The notes beneath the pieces were generated by a model. That model made no database searches. It worked only from the letters and a program-made list of their open reading frames with translations, and was not told where the DNA came from. A stretch of 64,000 nucleotides of DNA from Candidatus Methylomirabilota bacterium (GTDB lineage: Bacteria > Methylomirabilota > Methylomirabilia > Methylomirabilales > Methylomirabilaceae), in the NCBI GenBank assembly GCA_028870115.1, contig JAGWQH010000103.1, positions 34,557-98,556 of the forward strand, in the 5' to 3' direction. The position numbers and the translations under genes were made by a program. Shown piece by piece: positions 9,144-17,395 of the stretch. Every line of letters begins with the position of its first letter. The stretch's first letter is position 1.

Positions 9144-10013
9144 TTATGGTTGCAGTTGCCTGAGCAGGTGATCGGCGACCTCTTGAGCGATCTCGATCTC
9201 CGTAGTCCGCTGCAGGCCGGACCAGCCGGGAATGCTGTTGACCTCCACAACCGTGTAACCGTGAGAGGTCTGAAGCAGGTCGATCCCGGCATAATCGGTC
9301 CCGAGGAGTCTACTCGCTTCGAGGCAGAGACCGGTTGCCTCGTCATCCATAACGTGAGGCTCCGGTCGCGCACCCTGAGAGACATTATGCCGCCACCCTT
9401 CCGACCGCCGACGCATGGCCGCAACCACCCGATCTCCGATCACCAGACCCCTCAGATCGTAATCGCCATGCGGGACAAATTCCTGGATGTAGAAGATGCT
9501 CCGAGTCAGCGCGAGGGCGCGAAAGACTCGATAGGCGACATCGGCGTCGCAGAGTCGCATCATCCCTCTTCCCCCGGCGCCGAAAAGCGGCTTGACGACC
9601 ACGTCGCTAAGTTCGTGGAACGCCGCTATCGCCTCGTCGAACCCCTCAGCTACTATGGTCTTCGGAGTTGGCAGGCCGCGTGACGCAAGCAGACTGGACG
9701 TATAATACTTATCGACGGTCTGTTCCAGCGGGCTCGGCCGATTCATGATCCGAATCCCTGACGCTTCCAGACGGTGCAGTGCGTTCATCCTGAAGACGAT
9801 CTGCTCTAATGACCCTTCCGGAATCGTTCGAACCAGCAGTGCATCGTACGATTCGAGGGGTTGGCCATCGATCGCGACAAGCGGATCACCTGGAGCGCGG
9901 GCCACCAGCCGGGTAATCGGCAAAAAGTCGGTCTGGCAACCGCGTCGCGCCAGCGCCTTCGCAAGGGCCTCGACGTGCCACGCTTTTCTATCGGCGAGGA
10001 TCCCGATCTTCAT
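9144..10013 (-). CDS. RimK-like ATP-grasp ligase, probable H4MPT glutamate ligase (MptN-like)
   Basis: A 289-residue ATP-grasp enzyme. An N-terminal Rossmann-like domain (MKIGILADRK) is followed by the ATP-binding segment VVVKPLFGAGGRGMM and a Mg2+-binding end EVNSIPGWSG. The family joins glutamate to a carboxylate, as in ribosomal protein S6, lysine biosynthesis carriers, or tetrahydromethanopterin (MptN, tetrahydrosarcinapterin synthesis). Its place directly downstream of mch and upstream of a CitG-like gene argues for a role in making or tailoring the C1 carrier. The same family is repeatedly found next to mch/fae in H4MPT-dependent methylotrophs. The exact acceptor is not proven. The start codon is the ATG at 10013. 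Confidence 0.82.
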   Translation of the reverse strand: MKIGILADRKAWHVEALAKALARRGCQTDFLPITRLVARAPGDPLVAIDGQPLESYDALLVRTIPEGSLEQIVFRMNALHRLEASGIRIMNRPSPLEQTVDKYYTSSLLASRGLPTPKTIVAEGFDEAIAAFHELSDVVVKPLFGAGGRGMMRLCDADVAYRVFRALALTRSIFYIQEFVPHGDYDLRGLVIGDRVVAAMRRRSEGWRHNVSQGARPEPHVMDDEATGLCLEASRLLGTDYAGIDLLQTSHGYTVVEVNSIPGWSGLQRTTEIEIAQEVADHLLRQLQP

Positions 10014-10017
10014 TTTG

Positions 10018-10156
10018 AGCGATCAGCTATCAGCCGTCAGCATACAGCACAAACCAAGGGATCCGATGGCGCCATCCCAACTCGCGTTTGTAGCTGACAA
10101 CCGATGACTGAGAGCTGCAAGCTTGCTTGTCAATGGCTGATCGCTGTCGGCTGACA
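10018..10156. repeat. Dispersed AGCTGAT/CAGCCGTCAGC-type repeat
   Basis: The gap between mch and the ATP-grasp gene holds GATCAGCTATCAGCCGTCAGC near its left end. An inverted, related copy lies on the right (ATGGCTGATCGCTGTCGGCTGACAGC, read in two halves around 10131-10157). A third relative lies at 11961-11998. The motif is a short repeating unit of GCTGAT/CTATCAGC type that can fold on itself. Confidence 0.6.
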
Positions 10157-10166
10157 GCATTTCTGA

Positions 10167-11117
10167 TCAACTAAGGAGAGAAGTCTGGAGCAGTTCGGCA
10201 TTGAAGCGCCCGGCCCTGAAGGTTCGGCCGCTGGCGGCATTGGTAATGGCGATCTTGGCCGGACTGAAGAGGAACGGATCGATCTTGTAGAAGTCGCCGT
10301 CATACCGCTTAAACAGGTCGCGGAACAACTGACCATAGTCCCGCGACGCGCAGGACGGAATCTTATCGATCAACGCCGCGATCTCGTCATCGGTCGACGA
10401 CACCGTCAGATAGACCTTGCTGCCGTACAACACACAGTCGTTGGTCCGTCCGATAGCCGTCAGATCGTCGGCAGAAGGGGTGGCAATAGGACAGGTTCCA
10501 AAGCCACTGAGCGTCTTGGTGACGTCAAAGTCGAGTTCGAACAGTTTGTGCATGGCGGTCTCGACCGACCGCGCCGCAATCTGTACCGCGCCGGCTACAC
10601 TTCGCGTGGCCGCGACCGCCAACGAGACCCGATCCGGCTTGACGCCGCACTTCTCGGCCACGTACTCGGCCACCTCTTCATCCGGCAGTCGCCCGCTCTC
10701 CAGCACCAGAACTGCTGAGTCGGCGTCGTCCCGGATGCGGATCGTTTCGTAGAGCTCCTCGGTCCTGGCCAGCGCCCGGGCTGGCCCCGACCCCATCCCG
10801 AAAAACTTCCCGCGATGGACCCGCCAACCGGCATACTGTGAACCAAGGCACGGGAGCACCGGACCGTCGATCGCCACGCTGATGCCGGAAAACGAGAAGT
10901 CGCCATAATCCAGCGGAAGGAACGAGACCTCCCCAAGTCCGCCGAGGCAGATCTCCGCCAGCCCTTTCCCCGCCAGCAACCCCCCCGGCACCTTGACCCC
11001 AAGATCGACGAGTCTGGCACCGTTCTTCAACGTCGAGACCGAGATCCCGAGCGCGGAGGCTCGAGCCGACATCCTATTAAGAATCTCAACCGCCTGGCGA
11101 TTCAGACTGAGCGACAC
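10167..11117 (-). CDS. mch: Methenyl-H4MPT cyclohydrolase
   Basis: Mch hydrolyses N5,N10-methenyl-H4MPT to N5-formyl-H4MPT in the cytoplasm, the step between MtdB and the Fhc complex. The 316-residue length and the conserved segments match the family (N-terminal LNRQAVEILNRM, central FGMGSGPARALA, FGTCPIATPSADD, and a C-terminal DPFLFSPA). Translation starts at a GTG (11117) preceded by AGGAGG at an eight-base distance. It follows fhcC by 13 bases and is in the same transcription unit as the Fhc genes. Nothing is missing from the family core. Confidence 0.97.
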   Translation of the reverse strand: MSLSLNRQAVEILNRMSARASALGISVSTLKNGARLVDLGVKVPGGLLAGKGLAEICLGGLGEVSFLPLDYGDFSFSGISVAIDGPVLPCLGSQYAGWRVHRGKFFGMGSGPARALARTEELYETIRIRDDADSAVLVLESGRLPDEEVAEYVAEKCGVKPDRVSLAVAATRSVAGAVQIAARSVETAMHKLFELDFDVTKTLSGFGTCPIATPSADDLTAIGRTNDCVLYGSKVYLTVSSTDDEIAALIDKIPSCASRDYGQLFRDLFKRYDGDFYKIDPFLFSPAKIAITNAASGRTFRAGRFNAELLQTSLLS

Positions 11118-11130
11118 AGCCGTATCCTCC

Positions 11131-11940
11131 TCAGGCGGCGATCAGGATTTCGCCCTTACCGACATCGGCCAGGTCCCCATGGTAGCGTCGAACCAGGCCA
11201 TTCGTAGGAACGGGAGGCTCCACCCCAAGTTGCGTGAGCCCTTTGAACAGCATTCGGAGAAAGACCGGCGCATAGGTGCAGTCGTAGGCAAAGGTCGGCA
11301 GCAGGTCAACGGGCCGCAGGCAGACGATCGTCCCCTTCTGCATTCCACCTCCTGTCCTGATGCCTGCCTGGCCAAACAGACAGATCGTCCCGTTCGTCAT
11401 CATGGCTCCCAGGAAGTCCTCGGCATTCCCTTTGATGACGATGAGGCCTCGCCGCATATAGGCGCCCACTTCATGCCCGACGTTCCCCCCGACTATGATA
11501 ATCCCGCCCTGCATGCCGTACTTGCTGCCCCGATAGGCGGCTCCGACGCGATGCCTGGCATTACCCGTGACGCGGATCAGCCCACCTTGCATTTCGACAC
11601 CGAGGAAATCGTCGGCATTGCCTTCGATGAGGATCTCGCCGCCTCGCATGTACGACCCGGCATGCATCCCGGCATCGCCACGGACGACGACCCGACCTCG
11701 CGTCATTCCGGAGCCGATCCACTTCACCCGTCCCGCGCAGCCCTCAATGATGATCTCGTCCGACCGCTCCCCCTCGACCTTGAAGAAGTCGCCAAGTCGG
11801 TGGCTCTCATTTCCCAATGCGACGGGCATCGCCTCGATCTCGGCCTGGCTGCGCTCGACGAACAGATCGGGCGAGATCGACTCAGCCTCAAGCGGGATAT
11901 TCGTCGGAATCTCTTTTGTATGAAGTACGACTGGTGACAT
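11131..11940 (-). CDS. fhcC: Formyltransferase/hydrolase complex subunit C (formylmethanofuran dehydrogenase subunit C-like)
   Basis: A 269-residue subunit with the right-handed beta-helix repeats of the FwdC/FmdC and glutamate synthase GXXGXXXG type. Examples are GDAGMHAGSYMRGG, GNADDFLGVEMQGG, GNARHRVGAAYRGS, GNVGHEVGAYMRRG and GNAEDFLGAMMTNG, spaced about 20 residues apart. In the known complex FhcC packs against FhcA and FhcD as a scaffold. It lies between fhcD and mch on the minus strand; 33 bases separate it from fhcD, part of them repeat sequence. The start is the ATG at 11940. Confidence 0.95.
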   Translation of the reverse strand: MSPVVLHTKEIPTNIPLEAESISPDLFVERSQAEIEAMPVALGNESHRLGDFFKVEGERSDEIIIEGCAGRVKWIGSGMTRGRVVVRGDAGMHAGSYMRGGEILIEGNADDFLGVEMQGGLIRVTGNARHRVGAAYRGSKYGMQGGIIIVGGNVGHEVGAYMRRGLIVIKGNAEDFLGAMMTNGTICLFGQAGIRTGGGMQKGTIVCLRPVDLLPTFAYDCTYAPVFLRMLFKGLTQLGVEPPVPTNGLVRRYHGDLADVGKGEILIAA

Positions 11941-11960
11941 GCTACCCTCTTTTCATAAAT

Positions 11961-11998
11961 CAGCTGTCAGCGATCAGCCTTCAGCTAATAGCTGATGG
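11961..11998. repeat. AGCTGAT-type repeat overlapping the 3' end of fhcD
   Basis: ATCAGCTGTCAGCGATCAGC followed by CTTCAGCTAATAGCTGATGG is related to the repeat at 10018-10156. It runs from the fhcD-fhcC gap into the fhcD reading frame and supplies the last residues of FhcD (QLLAEG) and its stop codon. Confidence 0.6.
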
Positions 11999-12888
11999 AG
12001 GTGAAAGTGATGTTTTCCCAGCTTTCCGCCGTAGTTACCGGCGGAGATCTTCATGACACCTGGACCGCACGCGGCTCGAATACCAACCCGCATGGCCTCT
12101 CCTACCGCCTCCGGCGTCAGGCCATCGATGACGATCTCAAGGACCGCCCCGACCCCTTCCGGCAGTTCACTCCGGACCGCCCCTCTCAGCGATGGACAGA
12201 AAGCCGTGTTGCTTGAGGCATTGAGGAACTTGTAGCGGGAGCCAACCTTACTGCCGGATCTGACGATACCGCCGGGGAAGGGCATAATCACGCCTCGCAC
12301 CTTTCGCATCGCCTCAATTGCCCGCTCCGCGCCCTGCAGGGTTCCGGACAGCTCGCTTCCCAACAACAAGAAGTTGCCGCCGGCGACACCCTTTTGTACG
12401 CCGAACCGGTCTTCGACAATAAACTCACCGTCCATTACAGGAATCCGCCAGAAACGGCGAGGTCCGGTCCCATTGCCGGTCATCCGCGAGTCGAATCGTT
12501 TGCTGATCTGAAATCCGTCGCCGAAGAACTTGAGCTTGCCCCCTATCGACAGACGATCTTCCGCCTCCAAGGCGTTGTAACAGGCCGAGGAAGGAGCGGT
12601 CATCACGCACTGGCCGATCCGGTTGATAAGCTGCTCCTGAACCGCCTTTTTTGACATGGCAAACAGCAGCACACTTACGCCGGGGCGGTCATCAGGAGTC
12701 TCCTGAGGCTCGATCCCCTCGATACTCACTTCACAGCCGCAGCCAATGACTGACGTGCCGAAACCTGCCATGCTCCGCGCCGCCTCCAGGGCCCACGCCT
12801 TGCTGCACGCGGTAATCAGTACCCGGCCGGCATAAGCGCCGAATGCCTCTGCATATGTCTCGTCGATGCAAACACCATTAATCTCCAT
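11974..12888 (-). CDS. fhcD: Formylmethanofuran:H4MPT formyltransferase (FhcD/Ftr)
   Basis: FhcD moves the formyl group from formyl-H4MPT to the methanofuran-type carrier so that FhcA can hydrolyse it to formate. The 304 residues match the Ftr fold: N-terminal INGVCIDETYAEAF, central FFGDGFQISK, and the C-terminal SAGNYGGKLGKHHFHL that shapes the active site. Its C-terminal tail is encoded by a dispersed repeat (see 11961-11998), so the last six residues are likely a late addition. It lies 27 bases after fhcA and is followed by fhcC. Confidence 0.96.
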   Translation of the reverse strand: MEINGVCIDETYAEAFGAYAGRVLITACSKAWALEAARSMAGFGTSVIGCGCEVSIEGIEPQETPDDRPGVSVLLFAMSKKAVQEQLINRIGQCVMTAPSSACYNALEAEDRLSIGGKLKFFGDGFQISKRFDSRMTGNGTGPRRFWRIPVMDGEFIVEDRFGVQKGVAGGNFLLLGSELSGTLQGAERAIEAMRKVRGVIMPFPGGIVRSGSKVGSRYKFLNASSNTAFCPSLRGAVRSELPEGVGAVLEIVIDGLTPEAVGEAMRVGIRAACGPGVMKISAGNYGGKLGKHHFHLHQLLAEG

Positions 12889-12915
12889 CGTGTCTCCGTC
12901 AGATCAACAACAATA

Positions 12916-14556
12916 TCATCGAGGCGCTCCCACAGGGATCGCCTCTCGGTTGGGGATGTCCTCAATATCGATTGGGAAATTCTGGTACCGGATCGTATAG
13001 TAGTTTTCGAATTCGGTCTTAAAGGTCGGATCCATCTCGCCGACTTCAGGCGGGATAACAAACAGCGTCTTCCCGTCAGGGCTATGAACGATCTCACCAT
13101 CTCGAAGGACCATCTCTCCGCCCTTGATGACATAGACCGGGTGCTCAAACATCTGTTCCTTATCGCTATCTTTGGAATAGATCGTAATGTCGGCATCCGC
13201 TCCGACCCCCAGGTGGCCCTTGTGCGTGAGCCCCAATGCTCTCGCTGGACCCGCCCTGGAGATGATGGCAATCTCATTCAGGGTGTACTCACGGTCAAGG
13301 GACGACAGGATGGTCTCGGGCATCACACGCTTGTGAACACGCTTCAGCATCTCATCCCGGAACGGTTTGTCCATGAGCAACCTGATGATCCAGGGATAGA
13401 AGTAGAAGGGACCGCCGTTGGGATGATCGGTGGAGAGGAACACCCGCCACGGATCACGGATCAGGAGAAAGAGCTCCAGCCCAATGGCCCATTGAAGGGC
13501 GTTCACAAAGTTATTCTCTCGATATGTGTACGGGACGATCCCGCACCCTGACTCTACCTCTATGTCCTGGTTGTACCACTTATTCTTACTGAGCTTGTAC
13601 AACCGGTACTGCCACGGGCCGTCCGCCGTGATGGTAGTGGCATCGCCGAAGACGATCTGACCGATGTCCGTCGTGATGTTGGGATGGGTGTTGATATACT
13701 CCGCGATTTCAGTCGCCTTTGAGCAGAAGCCGCCCCAGTTTTCCCCGCCGTAACTGTGAAACTGCGCGTGCGCCACGTGGAGCCGTGCGCCCTCGAGCGT
13801 CCGCATCGTGTCTAAGGTCGTCAGGTAATTATTGGGTGTGCCCAGGCTATTGGCGTGCAGGTGGATCGAGTGAGGCAACCCGAGGCTTTCGTTGGCCCAG
13901 GAGAGCGCCTTCAGAATCTGGCGCGGCGTCACGTCGAAATAATGGACCTTGTCGTCAAGATTCGCGATATCCTTCCCGTACTTCCACTGCTCTACCCCGC
14001 CGGGGTTGACCAGTTTCACGCCATAGGCCTTCAACGACCGGAGGAGCCAGGCGACATATCGCTTGACCTTCTCCATCTCGCCGGCCTTGATGAACTTCAG
14101 AATAAACTCATTACTCCCCAATTCGATATACAGCCCCTTATCTACGATCGGGATGTCGATCAACTCCTCATGGGTATGCCGAACGCCGATGGGGGCGTTT
14201 GCGCCCTCCATCACCGTGGTATAGCCCATCTGAGCATACAGGTAGCCGGTCGCAAATGTAGAAGGGACCGTAGAACCAACGCCGGATCTCATGCCGGGTT
14301 TCGCACTGAACAGCATATGCCGGTGGTCCTCCGGCCTGAACCCGCGAGCCGCGTTGACCGCCGGACTGCCGATGTGGGTATGAATATCGACACCACCTGG
14401 CATAACCACCAAGTTACTGGCGTCAATGACCTCGGCAGGCGCGGTGCAGGACTCTACGATCTTTCCATCCTCAACACAGATCTCTTTAATGGTCCCATCG
14501 ATCCCGTTCGCCGGGTCGTAGACCTCGCCGCCGACAATTCGTAATGAGCGTCCCAT
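12916..14556 (-). CDS. fhcA: Formyltransferase/hydrolase complex subunit A (amidohydrolase)
   Basis: A 546-residue amidohydrolase-superfamily subunit equivalent to FwdA/FmdA. Metal-binding motifs are visible: VDIHTHIGSP near residue 57, SIHLHANSLGTPNN, HVAHAQFHSYGG and STDHPNGGPF. These place two zinc ions in the active site that hydrolyses formyl-methanofuran (or its analogue) to formate. The length and motif order match the family. It sits between fhcB and fhcD, with 11 and 27 bases of spacing. No irregularity was seen. Confidence 0.96.
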   Translation of the reverse strand: MGRSLRIVGGEVYDPANGIDGTIKEICVEDGKIVESCTAPAEVIDASNLVVMPGGVDIHTHIGSPAVNAARGFRPEDHRHMLFSAKPGMRSGVGSTVPSTFATGYLYAQMGYTTVMEGANAPIGVRHTHEELIDIPIVDKGLYIELGSNEFILKFIKAGEMEKVKRYVAWLLRSLKAYGVKLVNPGGVEQWKYGKDIANLDDKVHYFDVTPRQILKALSWANESLGLPHSIHLHANSLGTPNNYLTTLDTMRTLEGARLHVAHAQFHSYGGENWGGFCSKATEIAEYINTHPNITTDIGQIVFGDATTITADGPWQYRLYKLSKNKWYNQDIEVESGCGIVPYTYRENNFVNALQWAIGLELFLLIRDPWRVFLSTDHPNGGPFYFYPWIIRLLMDKPFRDEMLKRVHKRVMPETILSSLDREYTLNEIAIISRAGPARALGLTHKGHLGVGADADITIYSKDSDKEQMFEHPVYVIKGGEMVLRDGEIVHSPDGKTLFVIPPEVGEMDPTFKTEFENYYTIRYQNFPIDIEDIPNREAIPVGAPR

Positions 14557-14567
14557 GTCGATTATCC

Positions 14568-15932
14568 TCAGCCTCTACCGGCCGGGGCGGGAGCGGCATT
14601 GCTATGACTCTTTATCGCCTTTATCTTTGCGATAATGCGCTCAAGGATCTCCCGATCCGATGGGTAGGGTGACTCAACCACCTTTTTGAACAACAGGGGG
14701 ATGTGATCCATCCTGTACGCCATTCCTCCGGCACCGATGGCGCCCTGCGCCGACGGAATCACGATGTCGGCGACTCTGGTCGTATCGCTCTCTTTAGGAT
14801 CGATGGCAATCAGCGGGATTGATTTGAGATGCTCCCCCATACTGCCGGGAAAGTTCCCGATGGCGTCACCCGCGATCACTAGCGACGCATCGATCTCTTT
14901 ACGGGCCAACATATCGACTACAGAAAATTCTCCGGGGTTGAATCGGGGATAGCCGCGACTCATGTTGACGTGGAACGGAAAGCCGGTTTGCCATGTCAGC
15001 ACCTGTGCCATTCCCACCACATTCCCGTGACCCCTCATCGCCGCGCACGAAAACTTTGTAAACTGGTTGAGATCTTGAGCGAGCTTGAGCAGCGCAACAA
15101 GATTCAGGTATTTTCCTCTGGTCTGGGTCAGACCCATCCCCCAATAGATGATCCCGAACTTGGCGCTCTTCATTTTCTCTACAAGCGCTTTCAACTCATC
15201 GACTGGTATGCCTCCAACCTCGGCCTGCGGCAGTTCGTGGCCCCTCACAAGCGCCCTGAGCGCAGAGATGACCTCGTAGTCGGAGTTCGGTTTCATCTGG
15301 ATAAAGGCGTCGGCGATTCGTGTGGTCGGCGTCGGCCTGACATCGACATGAATGACCATCCGGTCCTTCTTACCCTTGGGGGTGAACATCCCCTTGACGG
15401 TGACCGAGTAACGAGTGGCGTGCCGTGGGTGAGCCTCGGCCGGATTACAACCCCAAAAGATCACCAGATCGGCCCGGTTCTTCGTCTCTCCAGACGTGCA
15501 GGTCGGGATGCCGACGGTCATCACCGCCTGATAGCTCGGCGCGTGACAGACCGAGGAGGTATGGTCGATATTCGCACCGATCAGATCGGCCAGCTCGATC
15601 GACGCCCGCTGCGCGCCCAGCTCGGTCGAGTCGAGTCCATAGATGAGGGGGTACTTGGCCTTGGCGAGAATCTCTGCCGCCGCATCGATGCACTCATCAA
15701 CCGTCGCCGGTTTTCCATGAATCCTCGGGGTCGACAACCCCTCCAGGTGATGGAGAAAGGTGGCTTTACCCAGGACGCAGGCATTCTTAACCTCTACGAT
15801 CTTCCCATTCTCGACCTTGACCTCAAGATCGTCACACGTCACACCGCAGAAGGGGCACACGACGCCCGTCATCACATACGGTTCTTTCACAGCCGGTTCT
15901 TTCACGGCAACGCTCTCAGCCATGGCGTTCAA
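14568..15932 (-). CDS. fhcB: Formyltransferase/hydrolase subunit B with intact FwdB/FmdB cysteine motifs
   Basis: A 454-residue molybdopterin-oxidoreductase-type subunit (FwdB/FmdB/FhcB). The N-terminal CPFCGVTCDD gives Cys26, Cys29 and Cys33, with Cys52 in NACVLGK: the CX2CX3C...C pattern that binds a [4Fe-4S] cluster in the archaeal enzyme. SSVCHAP places Cys129 where archaeal FwdB has the Mo/W-ligating Cys or Sec. From memory, the alphaproteobacterial FhcB has lost its cofactors; here the motifs are kept, and a separate FmdD-like gene overlaps the start by 17 bases. The protein may therefore be a real formylmethanofuran dehydrogenase subunit rather than a structural relic. ATG 15932 or ATG 15923 could be the start. 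Confidence 0.93.
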   Translation of the reverse strand: MNAMAESVAVKEPAVKEPYVMTGVVCPFCGVTCDDLEVKVENGKIVEVKNACVLGKATFLHHLEGLSTPRIHGKPATVDECIDAAAEILAKAKYPLIYGLDSTELGAQRASIELADLIGANIDHTSSVCHAPSYQAVMTVGIPTCTSGETKNRADLVIFWGCNPAEAHPRHATRYSVTVKGMFTPKGKKDRMVIHVDVRPTPTTRIADAFIQMKPNSDYEVISALRALVRGHELPQAEVGGIPVDELKALVEKMKSAKFGIIYWGMGLTQTRGKYLNLVALLKLAQDLNQFTKFSCAAMRGHGNVVGMAQVLTWQTGFPFHVNMSRGYPRFNPGEFSVVDMLARKEIDASLVIAGDAIGNFPGSMGEHLKSIPLIAIDPKESDTTRVADIVIPSAQGAIGAGGMAYRMDHIPLLFKKVVESPYPSDREILERIIAKIKAIKSHSNAAPAPAGRG

Positions 15933-16254
15933 CCTCCACCGTGATCCCCTTCGAATCCGGCATCCCTGTAGCCTGGGTATCCGGACCGATCAGGGCGTTA
16001 CTCAGTTCTCCATAAGGAATAAAGACGATCCCCTGCGGGATATCGGTTTTTTTCAATTTGACCACGATCGAACCGTAGTTCGATTTGACCCGCGCCTGAA
16101 CCCCGTCCTGTAACCCTAACGCTTCAATATCCTTGAGGTTCATCTGCAAGGTCGAGACCTCGTCTCGGTACTCTTGGGCTTCCTTACCTAGATGGGCTGA
16201 ACTTCCCTGCTTGGTCGATCGACCGGTAATCAATATAAACTGTGTTTCAGACAC
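15916..16254 (-). CDS. fmdD: FmdD/FwdD-like molybdopterin-dinucleotide-binding subunit
   Basis: A 112-residue protein of the molybdopterin-dinucleotide-binding beta-barrel type (FwdD/FmdD). It contains TLQMNLKDIEALGL, a Gly-poor barrel core (VKSNYGSIVVKLK) and the closing signature TGMPDSKGITVEVE that caps the dinucleotide cofactor. In methanogens FwdD completes the Mo/W-bisPGD site together with FwdB. Its gene overlaps fhcB, so the two products are made together. Translation starts at a GTG (16254) with AGGAG about ten bases upstream. A separate FwdD-type gene is not part of the Fhc cluster as I know it from alphaproteobacterial methylotrophs. No FwdF/FwdG polyferredoxin genes are in the window. 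Confidence 0.88.
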   Translation of the reverse strand: MSETQFILITGRSTKQGSSAHLGKEAQEYRDEVSTLQMNLKDIEALGLQDGVQARVKSNYGSIVVKLKKTDIPQGIVFIPYGELSNALIGPDTQATGMPDSKGITVEVERHG

Positions 16255-16380
16255 CTGATTCTCACTCCTATCCTAATAGTGAAATCTTACCACAGAACCG
16301 ATTCAAGCAGAACCTACACGTTCACCTGAACAGAGAAGGTGAGAGTTGAAGCGCCGATATGCGCCACCCGCAATGAAGCC

Positions 16381-17265
16381 TCAGGCGAAGAGCCGTCTCT
16401 GAGCAATCTCCAAAGCCTTATTCTCGTCAAGAACCACGAACTTCTCCGAGGTTCGGATGGTCTCGAGCATTTCGATCTCGACATCATATTTCAGGACCCC
16501 AACGGCGAGCGCGCCGATTCCCTTGATACCCGGCGCGATCTCTTTCAGATCATCATTCGGCGACAGGTTGTAGATGCCGGTCGGGGGAACGGCATTGACG
16601 TCGGCCACAAGCTTACCCGACGGGAGCGCTTTCAGAACCGCCTCTGAAATCATCTGCACGCCGGCCTTGCCGGTCGTCAGGATGACATCAGCGCTACGCA
16701 GATGCGAGATCTTCTCATCATCCGTCGCCATTGCGGCGCCCTTGACTGAGCCTCCCGTCTGCGCTGATAGCCGTTGGGCCAGACGCTCGACGGCACTCAA
16801 TTGTCTGGAACCGATAATCACTTCGGCCCCCAGCTTCACGCAGAGACTCGCCGCAACCGTACCCACGGGGCCCGTTCCGCCCGGGATGGCAACCTGTTTG
16901 CCGCGCAATCCGCCGAGCGCCTGCTCCGCCTTGGCAACCAGCGCCACAGCCGTCGTATACGACCCCTTGGGATCGATCATCATCGACACCTGGAAGGGGG
17001 GGAACATGCTCTTCACAGCGGTCTCACGGACCCGCTCGGCCGACTCTATGTCGTTACCCCCGATAAAGAGCGCGCTAAACTTGGCGCCTTTCGGCCCACG
17101 GGAGAAGATGATATCCTGCACCAGAAGGACTGCCGACTCCTCAGTCACACTACCATATGGAATTACGGCGTGGAAACCCGCATCGTACGCCATGTTGATG
17201 TCAAATGGACTCGGTTGGGATTCCGTCGTCAAAAAATAGAGCAGGTGCTTTCGCTCTGTCGTCAT
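16381..17265 (-). CDS. mtdB: NAD(P)-dependent methylene-H4MPT dehydrogenase
   Basis: MtdB oxidises methylene-H4MPT to methenyl-H4MPT with NAD+ or NADP+ as acceptor. The 294-residue protein has the N-terminal substrate segment (SPFDINMAYDAGFHAVIPY) and a Rossmann nucleotide-binding motif IPGGTGPVGTVAA. ADVNAVPPTGI near the end of the domain matches MtdA/MtdB enzymes. It follows fae by 130 bases, in which a strong hairpin lies, and precedes fmdD by 126 bases. MtdA, which can also use tetrahydrofolate, is the alternative; cluster context favours MtdB. Confidence 0.94.
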   Translation of the reverse strand: MTTERKHLLYFLTTESQPSPFDINMAYDAGFHAVIPYGSVTEESAVLLVQDIIFSRGPKGAKFSALFIGGNDIESAERVRETAVKSMFPPFQVSMMIDPKGSYTTAVALVAKAEQALGGLRGKQVAIPGGTGPVGTVAASLCVKLGAEVIIGSRQLSAVERLAQRLSAQTGGSVKGAAMATDDEKISHLRSADVILTTGKAGVQMISEAVLKALPSGKLVADVNAVPPTGIYNLSPNDDLKEIAPGIKGIGALAVGVLKYDVEIEMLETIRTSEKFVVLDENKALEIAQRRLFA

Positions 17266-17293
17266 AGGCCCTCACTCAGTGGAAATAATCAAA

Positions 17294-17346
17294 GGGGCTG
17301 GCGGGCAAGAAGCCAATCAGGCCTTCAGTGCTCGCCCGACAGCCCC
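17294..17346 (-). terminator. Terminator-like hairpin between fae and mtdB
   Basis: On the minus strand GGGGCTGTCGGGC (17346-17334) pairs with GCCCGCCAGCCCC (17306-17294) in a long GC-rich stem with one mismatch region. TTTGATTATTT follows. The loop contains a second small stem (GAAGGCC/GGCTTC). It may terminate part of the fae transcripts so that fae is made in excess over the downstream genes. Confidence 0.6.
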
Positions 17347-17395
17347 CTTCGATGTAGATGATCGTATTCTTTAATTCTGCCTCGTATCGATCCGA

